Assembly: GCA_964352785.1 (NCBI GenBank)
Contig: CAYGTI010000005.1
Location: forward strand, 1 to 64,000
Direction of reading: 5' to 3'
Origin: JACOMS01 sp964352785
Lineage (GTDB): Bacteria > Pseudomonadota > Alphaproteobacteria > Caulobacterales > Maricaulaceae
DNA: 64,000 nt
Below are positions 1-8,460 of this stretch, one piece after another. How positions within the stretch are numbered: position 1 is the first letter of the stretch; every line of letters begins with the position of its first letter. The translations under genes and the position numbers were made by a program. The notes beneath the pieces were generated by a model, which was not told the origin of the DNA, did no database searches, and worked only from the letters and a program-made list of their open reading frames with translations.

Positions 1-1692
1 GCCCCCCCCTCCGCCGCCGCCGCCGCCAGAAAAACCGCCGCCTGAGCTTGAGCCTGAGCTTTGCGGCGCGGCGCTCGACACGCCGGAACTGATATTCGAG
101 ACCATACTGTCGGTCAGGCCAGAGATACCTTTGTAATTGCCGCGGCTGAGCCCGCTCCAAGAGGGATTATAATCTTTGGCTTCTGTCGGCATGACTTTTT
201 CGAAATATTTACTCCACGGCGCTTCGACGCCCAAAGCAATCGCGTAAGGTAGCATCGCCTCATAATGAGCGATGCTCATTGGCGGCGGGGCTTCGGACAA
301 AGGGTTGACCGCATCGAGCCGCTGCTTTTCTGCCGTTTTAAGATAAAGCTCAAAGCCTTCGATCTCAGCTTTTATTTTCTGGCCTTTAATAGTCGGTGCG
401 GGCAGCAAAATCATGAACAAAATATTGAGCGCCAAAAGCGCGCCTAGCGCCCACCAGAAGAACGGACCGAACTGACCATAAGTTTGCGAAACAGCTGCAA
501 TAATAGCGCCCAATGACAGGAGGATACCCAACGTCATATAGCCACCATTCCATTTGAAATAATCACGTCCGAAACGCGCGCCGATTACCCGATTAAACTT
601 AGCATGTGCCTTATGAAACTGTGTGTTGGGCGATTTATCTAGAACTATAGAGGCACTATTAGCCCTTGGAAACAAGGAGGTTAACAGTAAGACATCTTCC
701 GGCATTATCGGCTGGTCACTATCCCTCGGCGTAATCACTGTCTGTTTTTTGCTGGTCTCTATATCGACATGCTTTTTAATCGCAAGCTGCATCAGGGTCG
801 CGATTAAGGCCTTAAAGCCGCTTACGCTGCGGTGCTGAATAACACTAACCGCCGCTGGGGAGTAGTTTTTTGGCGGGGCGTAGCGGGCAAAGACAGGGTC
901 TTTGAACGGGTCGCGCCCTGCCCGGTTCCAGCCACGATAGTAAAAGCCCAAAATCGCCAGTAGCGACACAGACAGCAATGTCACTGCGCCGTTTTTTACC
1001 CACCAAATAAACCGCCGGGTGGACGCCGGTTCCGGCGCGATAACGCCCTTATTGAGTCTAAGCGAAATCGTCAGGCCTTCATTGCTTTTAAAAGGTCTTG
1101 CTGCGGTAAAAAAATATACACTCCCGCGCACATCAAAGTTTGCATCACGTCCAGCGTCGCCAAGACGCCCCGTAAAAAAGTCGTAAGACTGCATTTGCGC
1201 GCCAGGGGGGACACTCACAACCGCGCGGGACTTTAAAATCGGATAACGCCAGTAATTACCCGTGACGTTCCAATAAACCTCATCAAATTCAGGGGTGCGC
1301 CGGATTTGGTCTTTGATGCTGTAAGTGATCTCATAGGTGTGCAGACCGAGGGGCAAAAGCACGTCCGCATCGCCAATCCGCAAACGCGCCGCATTCCCCT
1401 CTGTTTCGCGTGAATAAGGCTCGCGCGCGCCGTTTCGCGTGACAGACAAAAACTTATAACGCTGGGGCAGCTCGAACCCGTCAATCATCAAATAACGCGG
1501 CAAGTCCCGAAAAATACCCCGGCGAATGGTGTTTCCCTCCACATTGACCGTGATGCGTTCTGTCACAGTAAAATCGCCGCTGCTGGCTACATTTATCGCA
1601 ACGTCAAAGTCTGTGATAACCTCATCAGCTTGGGCTGTAGCGCATAACAAAAGGGCAAAAAGACTAAGAACAAACCCACGGAAATACATCAT
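1..1692 (-). CDS. DUF2207 domain membrane protein (C-terminus cut by window edge)
   Basis: Open reading frame of 564 codons on the minus strand that runs off the window start, so the stop is not seen. The N-terminus is a signal peptide (about residues 1-22, ending ATAQA before DEV). An extracytoplasmic DUF2207 beta-rich domain follows to about residue 215, with the typical 'RGIFRDLPR' motif. Then come a membrane segment (about 226-243), a cytoplasmic stretch, two more membrane segments (about 395-440) and a Gly/Ser-rich tail that is nearly all glycine at the window edge, as in the YciQ/DUF2207 family. Function is unknown; the family commonly sits beside LemA, as here: the LemA stop lies one base before this ATG (a second ATG follows at once), so they are probably co-translated. 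Confidence 0.85.
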   Translation of the reverse strand, partial: MMYFRGFVLSLFALLLCATAQADEVITDFDVAINVASSGDFTVTERITVNVEGNTIRRGIFRDLPRYLMIDGFELPQRYKFLSVTRNGAREPYSRETEGNAARLRIGDADVLLPLGLHTYEITYSIKDQIRRTPEFDEVYWNVTGNYWRYPILKSRAVVSVPPGAQMQSYDFFTGRLGDAGRDANFDVRGSVYFFTAARPFKSNEGLTISLRLNKGVIAPEPASTRRFIWWVKNGAVTLLSVSLLAILGFYYRGWNRAGRDPFKDPVFARYAPPKNYSPAAVSVIQHRSVSGFKALIATLMQLAIKKHVDIETSKKQTVITPRDSDQPIMPEDVLLLTSLFPRANSASIVLDKSPNTQFHKAHAKFNRVIGARFGRDYFKWNGGYMTLGILLSLGAIIAAVSQTYGQFGPFFWWALGALLALNILFMILLPAPTIKGQKIKAEIEGFELYLKTAEKQRLDAVNPLSEAPPPMSIAHYEAMLPYAIALGVEAPWSKYFEKVMPTEAKDYNPSWSGLSRGNYKGISGLTDSMVSNISSGVSSAAPQSSGSSSGGGFSGGGGGGGGG

Positions 1693-1693
1693 A

Positions 1694-2254
1694 TCAAGCT
1701 TTAAAATCAACAAGGGGCTGCTCGGCATCAGCGGCGTCGACGCGGAAATATTCACGCATTGAAAACCCGAAGGGCTGAGCGATTAAGAGAATCGGGAAGG
1801 TTTTGACCTTGGTGTTGAGCTGACGCACGGCGCCATTATAAAACCTGCGTGCCATTTCAATTTTATTTTCGGTATCGGTCAGTTCATGCTGTAAATCCAA
1901 GAAGTTCTCATTGGCTTTCAGGGCCGGATAATCCTCCGCCAAAGCCATCAGGCGCGCAACAGGACGCGCCATCGCCGTCTCTGCCATGCCGCGCCGCGCC
2001 GGGTCACTGCCCGCTTGCAAGGCTTGACTACGTTTTTCAGTTACAATGGTGAAAAGGTCTTTTTCATGAGCCGCATAGGCCTTCACAGTTTGAACGACCT
2101 GTGGAATAAGGTCCGCGCGGCGCTTGAGCTGCACTTCAATGTCTGACCAGCCATTATTGACCAGTTGGCGCGCCGAGACGAGGCTGTTGTACATGACAAC
2201 AACAAGGCTCATTAAAAAAACAATGAGGCCTAAGACAATCCAAAGACTAGGCAT
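1694..2254 (-). CDS. lemA: LemA family protein
   Basis: A 186-aa protein with one N-terminal membrane helix (about residues 5-25) followed by a long helical domain. The family hallmark 'NNGWSDIEVQLKRRADLIP' is at about residues 33-51. Length matches LemA (about 180-200 aa). LemA proteins are membrane-anchored with no firmly assigned biochemical role; the usual partner is a DUF2207 protein with a Gly-rich tail, which is the next gene downstream on the same strand. The two probably act together at the cell envelope. Start ATG at 2254; nothing unusual in length or composition. Confidence 0.92.
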   Translation of the reverse strand: MPSLWIVLGLIVFLMSLVVVMYNSLVSARQLVNNGWSDIEVQLKRRADLIPQVVQTVKAYAAHEKDLFTIVTEKRSQALQAGSDPARRGMAETAMARPVARLMALAEDYPALKANENFLDLQHELTDTENKIEMARRFYNGAVRQLNTKVKTFPILLIAQPFGFSMREYFRVDAADAEQPLVDFKA

Positions 2255-2306
2255 AATTTCGGTTCTCCCTGGGTGCGAGACTACCTAATTATGAACACTC
2301 ACGCAA

Positions 2307-3101
2307 TTAGCGATTAAACGGCAGCTTTAAGCTCCACAAAAGCTTTGACGGCAGCCCAGATTGATATTCAGAAAGACCAATGGTCATGCCGTCATGACCA
2401 TTCTTTGGCTCGGCCTTATAGGTCCTGAAAATACGGTCCCATATGGATAAATTAAAACCAAAATTACTATGGGTTTCGCATTGCAGTACAGAGTGATGCA
2501 CTCGGTGCATATCCGGGGTTACAATCAGGTCCCGCAGAGCTTTATCCAGCCCCAAAGGCAGGCGCAGGTTGGCATGGTTAAACATTGCCATTGCGTTGAG
2601 AATAATTTCAAAGATGATTACCACCAAGACAGAGGGCCCAAGAACAAAAATAACAAGGCCCTTGTAGAGCATAGAAACCACAATCTCGAGCGGATGAAAC
2701 CGCAAAGCCGTCGTCACGTCTATGTCCCGATCCGCATGATGCATTTTATGAAAACGCCAAAACAGCGGTACACGGTGAAACACAACATGCTGTACATAAA
2801 TAGCAAAATCCAAAACGATCAATACCCCAAGTGATTCAAGCCAAACAGGCGCGTTTAAGATATTGAAAAGCCCCCACCCTTGGCTCGCCGCAAAAATAGC
2901 GGCGCTGACCGCTATGAGAGGTCCCATGAGGCGCACTATAAGGCTATCAATAAGAATGATCGCAAAATTCGTCCGCCAGCGTGCGGCGCGCGGCTGCGAG
3001 CGGGTCTTGCGCGGAAAAATAGCCTCAAGACCCATGAAAACCATCAATAATCCCGCAAAGACAAGCAGCCTGAGGTTATCGGGTGAAAAAGCAGTCTCCA
3101 T
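2307..3101 (-). CDS. Sterol desaturase / fatty acid hydroxylase family membrane protein
   Basis: A 264-aa integral membrane protein of the FA_hydroxylase superfamily, di-iron enzymes that hydroxylate or desaturate lipids. Three membrane-rich segments (about 10-28, 45-75, 90-104) precede histidine clusters H105/H109 (HVVFH), H118/H121/H122 (HKMHH), H136 and H199/H202/H203 (HRVHH), the pattern expected to bind two irons. The substrate cannot be read from sequence; bacterial relatives act on sterols, carotenoids, fatty acids or lipid A/ornithine-lipid acyl chains. It is transcribed away from the SDR gene at 3253, leaving about 150 bases for divergent promoters. Confidence 0.88.
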   Translation of the reverse strand: METAFSPDNLRLLVFAGLLMVFMGLEAIFPRKTRSQPRAARWRTNFAIILIDSLIVRLMGPLIAVSAAIFAASQGWGLFNILNAPVWLESLGVLIVLDFAIYVQHVVFHRVPLFWRFHKMHHADRDIDVTTALRFHPLEIVVSMLYKGLVIFVLGPSVLVVIIFEIILNAMAMFNHANLRLPLGLDKALRDLIVTPDMHRVHHSVLQCETHSNFGFNLSIWDRIFRTYKAEPKNGHDGMTIGLSEYQSGLPSKLLWSLKLPFNR

Positions 3102-3252
3102 AAGATTAACCTACAGAACTGCGCGCGCACTGCCAATAACTCTTCGTCTTATTTTGCGGTAAATAAACAAGGTCAAGACCGCCTTCCTGTTTGAAATTGG
3201 TTCTGGTCTAGGATAAGCCGCACACACAGAGATAAACATATATGAGGGACAC

Positions 3253-4059
3253 ATGAGCGATATGCAAAAACGGATATGTCTTGTAACCGGGGCTTCCGCT
3301 GGCATCGGCGCGGCTATCGCCGCCGAATATGCATCACGCGGCTGGGACTTAGCACTCGTCGCGCGCCGCGAAGAACCCATGACCGTCCTTGCCAAAACGC
3401 TCAAAAAAGACTTTGGAACCCAGAGTCATATTTTTGCAGCGGACTTATTTGAACCGGATGCAAGGCAAGACCTGATGGCTCGGCTGCGTAAAAAGAAACT
3501 CAAGATAGACGGATTAGTGAATAATGCCGGATATGGTCACCCTGGCTCCTATATGGACAGCCCTTGGGAAGACCACGCGAATTTCTTGCAGCTTATGCTG
3601 CGAGCGCCATGCGAATTAGCTCACGCGGTTTTGCCGGATATGCAGGAGCAAAGTTTTGGCCGCATCATTAATGTGGCCAGCCTCGCCGGGCATATCCCGG
3701 GCTCTAAAGGGCATACTTTGTACGCTGCCGTAAAAAGCTTCCTGATTAAATTCTCACAGAGCCTGAACCTTGAGATGCAGTCTTATGGCGTTCATGTCAG
3801 CGCGCTGTGCCCCGGGTTCACCTATAGCGAGTTTCACGATGTGAACGATACCCGCGCAAGCGTGTCCAAACTGCCTGACTTTATGTGGATGAACGCCGAA
3901 GACTGCGCGCACCAAGGCGTAGAGGCTTGCGAAATGAACCGCGCTGTCTTTATTCCCGGCGGCGTGAACAAAACCATAGCGGCGGCAGGAAAATTGCTGC
4001 CCGACTCGGTTGCGCTCAAGCTGATGGCGAAAAACTCCGAACGTATTCGAAAGGGTTGA
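3253..4059 (+). CDS. Short-chain dehydrogenase/reductase (SDR)
   Basis: A 268-aa classical SDR. It has the glycine-rich NAD(P)-binding motif TGASAGIG (12-19), NNAG at 90-93, catalytic Ser143, and Tyr157-x3-Lys161 (YAAVK). An arginine pair near the end of beta-2 (ARR, 37-39) suggests NADPH preference. It resembles the DltE/YqjQ-like 'SDR family NAD(P)-dependent oxidoreductase' group; substrate unknown. A purine-rich GAGGGAC lies just before the ATG. The stop is one base before the pyrF ATG, so the two are almost certainly on one transcript. Confidence 0.9.
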   Translation: MSDMQKRICLVTGASAGIGAAIAAEYASRGWDLALVARREEPMTVLAKTLKKDFGTQSHIFAADLFEPDARQDLMARLRKKKLKIDGLVNNAGYGHPGSYMDSPWEDHANFLQLMLRAPCELAHAVLPDMQEQSFGRIINVASLAGHIPGSKGHTLYAAVKSFLIKFSQSLNLEMQSYGVHVSALCPGFTYSEFHDVNDTRASVSKLPDFMWMNAEDCAHQGVEACEMNRAVFIPGGVNKTIAAAGKLLPDSVALKLMAKNSERIRKG

Positions 4060-4060
4060 T

Positions 4061-4741
4061 ATGCAGGCCGACCCCCGACTTTATGTAGCCCTTGATCTAC
4101 CGTCCATAGACGGTGCTCGCGCAATGGTAGAAATGCTAGGCGATAGCGTTGTCTCCTATAAAATCGGATTGCAGCTTTTGCCTTTAGGCGGCGCGCAATT
4201 TGGCCAAGAGCTGGCGCGGATGGGCAAAAATGTTTTTCTCGATTTCAAACTGCACGACATTGATGCCACGGTTGAAAAGGCCACGCGCTCTATTGCGGGG
4301 CTCGGCGCAGATTTACTTACGGTTCATGCCCGCCCGGACGTTATGCGTGCTGCTGCAAAAGGGGGCGAAGGTAGCGATCTTAAAATATTGGGCGTGACCG
4401 TATTAACATCACTAGACCAAAAGGCTCTGAATGCCATTGGGTATAATAACACACCCCAAGAGTTGGTTATGCGCCGGGTCGAGCAAGCGCTTGAAGCGGG
4501 CGTAGACGGAGTTGTTTGCAGCCCCCTAGAAGCTGCCGCTATTCGCCGGGTTGTTCCAAAAAGTTTCTTGGTTGTAACGCCCGGCGTTCGCATGGCCGGG
4601 GGAGATAGCGGAGATCAAAAACGCGTTGCGACGCCCCGCGATGCATTGGAAGCAGGCGCATCGCACATCGTAGTTGGGCGACCTATTACGGCCGCAAAAG
4701 AGCCCCGTACAGCGGTGAGGGAAATATTAGAAAGCCTGTAG
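4061..4741 (+). CDS. pyrF: Orotidine 5'-phosphate decarboxylase
   Basis: A 226-aa TIM-barrel enzyme that converts OMP to UMP, the last step of de novo pyrimidine synthesis. The signature DFKLHDI at 61-67 supplies the catalytic Asp61-Lys63-Asp66 array; Asp12 and Lys34 are in the expected N-terminal positions. The phosphate-binding end 'VVTPGVR' and 'IVVGRPIT' are intact. Length is normal for the short bacterial group 1 enzyme. It follows the SDR gene by one base and converges on the gene ending at 4744, with no clear terminator in between. Confidence 0.97.
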   Translation: MQADPRLYVALDLPSIDGARAMVEMLGDSVVSYKIGLQLLPLGGAQFGQELARMGKNVFLDFKLHDIDATVEKATRSIAGLGADLLTVHARPDVMRAAAKGGEGSDLKILGVTVLTSLDQKALNAIGYNNTPQELVMRRVEQALEAGVDGVVCSPLEAAAIRRVVPKSFLVVTPGVRMAGGDSGDQKRVATPRDALEAGASHIVVGRPITAAKEPRTAVREILESL

Positions 4742-4743
4742 GC

Positions 4744-5256
4744 TTAATATCCGTAACGGCTGACGCCGCACCACGGGCGGGCACAATAAGACGCAGGCGG
4801 CGTATATTGAACGGGATAGCGCACATAAATGATCGGGCGCACAACTCGCAAATAGACGGGCTGCGGCGCAGGCCGATAAGCCGGAGGCCGCGTCACATAT
4901 GTCTGCGCTAAAGGCGTACAAATTTTGTAACAACCGAGAACCTCTTCGCCATTTGGGTTATGAACATTGACGGGGCATTTCGTTGGGCAAAGGCGCTCAT
5001 GCGGGGCAAGCCCCGGAATTGTCCGGGACGAAACATCGGCAACAGACAAATGCGACGGAAGCGAAAAGGGCGCAAACTGAACAGGTGTTTGACTTTGAGA
5101 TTGGCTATCAACCCAACGCAAACAGTTTATATCGCTCCCGCAATAAATAGGCGGCGCGGCGTGAGCCAAAGCGCCTAAACCGAAGGGCGCTAAGAGGGCC
5201 GCAAACACGCGAGTATTAACCCGCAGACGCGCAAAAATATTCTGGAACTTATGCAT
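4744..5256 (-). CDS. Secreted Cys/Pro/Tyr-rich protein of unknown function
   Basis: About 170 aa, not recognised. I place the start at the second ATG of an ATGATG pair (5259/5256) because AGGGGGAG (5261-5268) lies just upstream; an earlier in-frame ATG at 5280 has poor spacing. The N-terminus is a signal peptide ending ALAHA before APPIYCG. The mature part has paired cysteines (CGSDINC, CPTKCP, CYKIC, CARPWC) and a C-terminal half rich in Pro, Tyr and Arg (PPAYRPAPQPVY and similar). Even cysteine spacing suggests disulfides in the periplasm or at the cell surface. The next gene upstream on the same strand is a similar Cys/Pro-rich exported protein, so the two may work together. Confidence 0.65.
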   Translation of the reverse strand: MHKFQNIFARLRVNTRVFAALLAPFGLGALAHAAPPIYCGSDINCLRWVDSQSQSQTPVQFAPFSLPSHLSVADVSSRTIPGLAPHERLCPTKCPVNVHNPNGEEVLGCYKICTPLAQTYVTRPPAYRPAPQPVYLRVVRPIIYVRYPVQYTPPASYCARPWCGVSRYGY

Positions 5257-5343
5257 CATTCTCCCCCTGAAGCTTTGCATAATTTAGAGTACCTGCCCCT
5301 TGAATAGAGGCAAATAGTCATATTTGAATAGTGGGTCTAACGC

Positions 5344-6324
5344 CTAATATGGCGATCCATGACGCGAGGAAACAGGGCCGCGAGCCATCGTCGGCACCGC
5401 ATGGTATTGCGGATATTGCGGCATCATAGCGGGGCCGCAAAGCGGCGGAGCTGGCATAGGCGCAGGCACTGTAGGGGTTGACGGGCGGCGACAGATGACT
5501 TGTGTGGCCGGAAGGGTGCCAATCATTGTCGGGCCAGACGCTTGCTCCCAAGATGAATGACCGGATGTGTGAGCCCCAGAGCTATAGGTGGTATTATGTT
5601 GTGAGCCAGCAAACATAGACGGGTGCGGAACCAGGCCGCCATTGGCAATCGGTTGAGCTACGGCACGACCACTATTCAAGGCTGCTGTGGCACGTGCATG
5701 GCTGCGGTCAACATGCGACGTTGGCACCAGCGCCGTTCCTCGCGTCATAGACGTTGTTCCGTATTGACGCGGACGAAAGCTTGCCGGGTCTACGCGCGGC
5801 AAAGGCGGCGCAATGTAAGGCGCGGGAGCAGGCATGGCTGTTGTTTTTTGACCGCAATACTGCGTAGAGGTTGGGTTACATCCGCCCGTATAAGCGCTGG
5901 GCGCATCACTAAGAGCGGCAGATGGAATCTGTCCATGTACGCGCATGATGTTGACGTGCGGCGAACCGCTGAGACTCACGCGGCGCAAATGGCCCATCGG
6001 ATTTGATGTGCTGACAATCATCGGGTCAATCGGGGCTGGCTCTGAGTGATGTACAATCACAGGGACGCGGCAGCCCGGAGTCGGAACAGCGGGGTCACAC
6101 TGGACGCGAACAGGCACGGGCGGAGGCGCAAAACGCACAGGGCACGGCGCAATCATATGTGGACGGCAATTTATAACAGGCGGCGGAGGCGGAGGTGGCG
6201 GAGCCACCATGACCGGACACGGCATAAATTGCGGGCCGCCGCAATGGCTGGCCATTGCATCAGTGCTACCGACAGTTAAACTCAAGCCCCCGAGGGCCAC
6301 AACTACAGAAAAAATTCGACGCAT
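5344..6324 (-). CDS. Secreted proline-rich, cysteine-containing protein of unknown function
   Basis: A 326-aa protein with a signal peptide (residues 1-25, ending STDAMA). The mature N-terminus has a degenerate tandem repeat: a Cys, then (M/I)xPCPVxxAPPP, then another Cys (about residues 28-82), including a run of eight prolines. The rest is low complexity, rich in Pro, Ser, His, Ala and Thr. A further Cys/Pro segment occurs near the end (CRRPSTPTVPAPMPAPPLCGPA). No enzymatic domain is visible. It probably sits in the envelope or is exported. The following minus-strand gene (4744-5256) has a similar character. Family unknown. Confidence 0.65.
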   Translation of the reverse strand: MRRIFSVVVALGGLSLTVGSTDAMASHCGGPQFMPCPVMVAPPPPPPPPVINCRPHMIAPCPVRFAPPPVPVRVQCDPAVPTPGCRVPVIVHHSEPAPIDPMIVSTSNPMGHLRRVSLSGSPHVNIMRVHGQIPSAALSDAPSAYTGGCNPTSTQYCGQKTTAMPAPAPYIAPPLPRVDPASFRPRQYGTTSMTRGTALVPTSHVDRSHARATAALNSGRAVAQPIANGGLVPHPSMFAGSQHNTTYSSGAHTSGHSSWEQASGPTMIGTLPATQVICRRPSTPTVPAPMPAPPLCGPAMMPQYPQYHAVPTMARGPVSSRHGSPY

Positions 6325-6403
6325 GTGCGTTCTCTCCCACTCTGCCTGCCCAACATGGGCAGATCACCAAAACTTTACGTGGGGTGCCCGAGCCGCCGCT
6401 TGA

Positions 6404-6607
6404 CTAAAAGTCGTAAGCGATGCCGCCGCGTTCCCAATCGCCAAAGCGCGTGGGTTCGGCCCCCTTCGGGCCGGCTTTTTCGGGGGGTAATGCAGACAAT
6501 TCAGCGTCTCTTGCTTGGCGCCGCTCCTCAGCTTCCTTCAGCGCGCGCTTGGCAGCGGGGCTTAAAGTCTTACTGGTCACGGCAGAGGAAGGTATATCAT
6601 CAGACAT
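6404..6607 (-). CDS. DUF1674 / SDHAF4-like succinate dehydrogenase assembly factor
   Basis: A 67-aa protein ending in RFGDWERGGIAYDF, the hallmark C-terminus of DUF1674 (RFGDWExxGxxxDF). The N-terminal half is a Lys/Glu/Arg-rich helix (AAKRALKEAEERR). The family is the bacterial counterpart of mitochondrial SDHAF4, which helps flavinylated SdhA join the succinate dehydrogenase complex; that role here is by homology. Its length is normal. It is followed by the two exported Pro-rich protein genes on the same strand but separated from them, so a shared function is not implied. Confidence 0.88.
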   Translation of the reverse strand: MSDDIPSSAVTSKTLSPAAKRALKEAEERRQARDAELSALPPEKAGPKGAEPTRFGDWERGGIAYDF

Positions 6608-6765
6608 AACGTTCCCTAGCGCACTGTATCATCCCGCGTCAAACCCTTCGAGCCGATCCGAGCCGAGATATCAGCCAAGCCAATATCCCCATGAACCGAT
6701 TTGATACAAGAAGAGCCATAAAAATTGATTAAAGCGGCCTTGAGGTTTCGTTAAGAAACAGAGGC

Positions 6766-6789
6766 GGTGCAAGCCTCTTAGCTTGCACC
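6766..6789. terminator. Perfect 9-bp hairpin downstream of the SDR gene
   Basis: GGTGCAAGC (6766-6774) pairs with GCTTGCACC (6781-6789) across a 6-base loop. It lies 21 bases after the stop of the minus-strand SDR gene (6811-7584). On the minus strand it is followed by GCCTCTGTTTCTT, a weak T tract; on the plus strand by AAAAATA. It is probably an inefficient intrinsic terminator. Confidence 0.45.
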
Positions 6790-6810
6790 AAAAATATGCA
6801 AAATTCCTGC

Positions 6811-7584
6811 TTAAGTCGCAGCAACCATACCGCCATCCAAAGTAACAACATGTCCGCAAACCCAAGCGCTTGCCCGGCTGGAGAGATAAATAGCCGTACC
6901 TGCAATATCTTCAGGGGTACCAGCGCGGCGACGAGGTATTCGAGAAAGCATCATTTTCTGCACATCCTCGTTTTCTGTCACTTCTTTGGTCATATTAGAT
7001 GGAAAAAGACCCGGCGCGATACCGTTGACGTTAATCTTCTTGCGCGCCAAATCCGTTGCAAGGTGTGATGTCAAATGTATCACGGCTGATTTACTCGCTG
7101 AGTAGGAGTAACTCGGAATCCCAGGATTAGACAGACCGTGAATGGATGCAATATTGATGACCCGAGCCGGGTCTTCATCCGTGCCGCGGCTAAGCAGCGG
7201 GAGGCACTTTTGCGTCATAAAGAAAATGGACTTTACATTGATGTCCATGACTTTGTCCCAGCCGGCCTCTGAAAAGGTCTCAACAGGCGCAACCCAGTTC
7301 GCGCCCGCATTATTCACCAAAATATCAATATGATCTTCTTTTGCGCTTACGGCCTTCACAAAGGCTTCGATGCCTTCGACAGATGACATATCGCCGGGGA
7401 TGGCTGTGCAAGACCCATATTTCGAAAGCTCTTCCGCCTTGCTCATCAAGCGATCAACTTTGCGGGCCGTGATATACACTTTAGCCCCGCCTTCAAGAAA
7501 GCCGCGCGCCATCATCGCGCCAATACCACTGGAGCCTCCGGTGATAACAACCGTTTTACCTTCAACTGAAAAAAGATTATTCAT
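6811..7584 (-). CDS. SDR family oxidoreductase, RhlG/3-oxoacyl-reductase-like
   Basis: A 257-aa classical SDR with TGGSSGIG (15-22), NNAG (91-94), Ser147 and Tyr161-x3-Lys165. It ends with the GG-containing C-terminal motif typical of 3-oxoacyl-reductase-like SDRs (VVTLDGGMVA). Overall it resembles RhlG-type beta-ketoacyl reductases, but substrate cannot be assigned from sequence. Its start lies four bases downstream of the yebC stop (7589), so it is probably co-transcribed as the last gene of the yebC group. A hairpin at 6766-6789 follows. Confidence 0.9.
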   Translation of the reverse strand: MNNLFSVEGKTVVITGGSSGIGAMMARGFLEGGAKVYITARKVDRLMSKAEELSKYGSCTAIPGDMSSVEGIEAFVKAVSAKEDHIDILVNNAGANWVAPVETFSEAGWDKVMDINVKSIFFMTQKCLPLLSRGTDEDPARVINIASIHGLSNPGIPSYSYSASKSAVIHLTSHLATDLARKKINVNGIAPGLFPSNMTKEVTENEDVQKMMLSRIPRRRAGTPEDIAGTAIYLSSRASAWVCGHVVTLDGGMVAAT

Positions 7585-7588
7585 AAGA

Positions 7589-8368
7589 CTACTCGTCCTC
7601 TTCTAGGGCAGCCATGGCCGCATCTGACATTTCAAGATTGTGAAAAACATTTTGAACGTCATCACAATCTTCTAGGGCATCAATAAGCCGAACGACTTGC
7701 GCTGCTTTATCTGGCGCATCAATTTCGTTCTGGGCTTTCCAGACGAGATTAACAGATTTTGCTTCGCCAAATGCCTTTTCAAGTTCGGCGGCAACCGCGC
7801 CCAGATCATCGCGCGCCGTCATGATTGTGTGTACAGGTTCATATTCGCTAAAACTATCTTCATTGGGTGGATCCATTTCCGCGTCCTCTGCCCCGGCTTC
7901 AATTGCGGCTTCCATCATGGTATCTTCGTCTGCAGCATCCAAAGGGTATTCAATTTTTCCCACTTGATCGAACATGAAGGAGACGGATCCCGTCTCGCCC
8001 AAATTTCCGCCATTTTTCGAAAATGCTGTGCGCACTTCCATTGCTGCGCGGTTTTTATTGTCCGTAGAGCATTCCACAATGACTCCGATACCGGAAGGGC
8101 CAAAGCCTTCATAACGTAGCTCGTCATAATCGGCGCCGTCACCGCCCGCACCTTTGGAGATCGCCCGCTGAATATTATCTTTGGGCATGGATTGGCCTTT
8201 GGCATTCGCCACCGCCAGCCGCAAGCGCGGATTCATATCCGGGTCCTCGCCGCCCATTTTTGCCGCGATGGTGATGTCCTTAGACAGTTTGGAAAACAGT
8301 TTGGAACGGGCTTTATCCTGCCGCCCCTTGCGGTGCTGGATATTCGCCCATTTGGAATGGCCTGCCAT
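7589..8368 (-). CDS. yebC: YebC/PmpR family translation factor/regulator
   Basis: A 259-aa protein with the diagnostic N-terminus MAGHSKWANIQHRKGRQD and the following KAR..FSKL region. The later motif GPSGIGVIVECSTDNKNR is also conserved. Family members were first described as DNA-binding regulators; newer work on YebC-type proteins links them to resolving ribosome stalling at proline-rich stretches. That would suit the neighbouring Pro-run proteins, but no link is shown here. The acidic C-terminal tail (AALEEDE) and length are close to the family norm. In many bacteria yebC is near ruvC; that is not so here. Confidence 0.96.
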   Translation of the reverse strand: MAGHSKWANIQHRKGRQDKARSKLFSKLSKDITIAAKMGGEDPDMNPRLRLAVANAKGQSMPKDNIQRAISKGAGGDGADYDELRYEGFGPSGIGVIVECSTDNKNRAAMEVRTAFSKNGGNLGETGSVSFMFDQVGKIEYPLDAADEDTMMEAAIEAGAEDAEMDPPNEDSFSEYEPVHTIMTARDDLGAVAAELEKAFGEAKSVNLVWKAQNEIDAPDKAAQVVRLIDALEDCDDVQNVFHNLEMSDAAMAALEEDE

Positions 8369-8460
8369 GATTGATCCTCATACTATTTATAGTGTGAACG
8401 GCTTTTAGGGGATGCACGGCCAAGGAGCAAGGTTCAGATGACCAAATAGGCCGTGCTTCT

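Noticed and set aside
1..60. Run of CCG/CGC repeats at the window start, looking like a simple-sequence repeat.
   Set aside because: It encodes the Gly/Ser-rich tail of the DUF2207 protein on the minus strand, a normal feature of that family.
7697..8119. 140-codon plus-strand frame opposite yebC.
   Set aside because: Shadow of the YebC coding sequence; Cys/Phe-rich composition is a by-product of the reverse complement.
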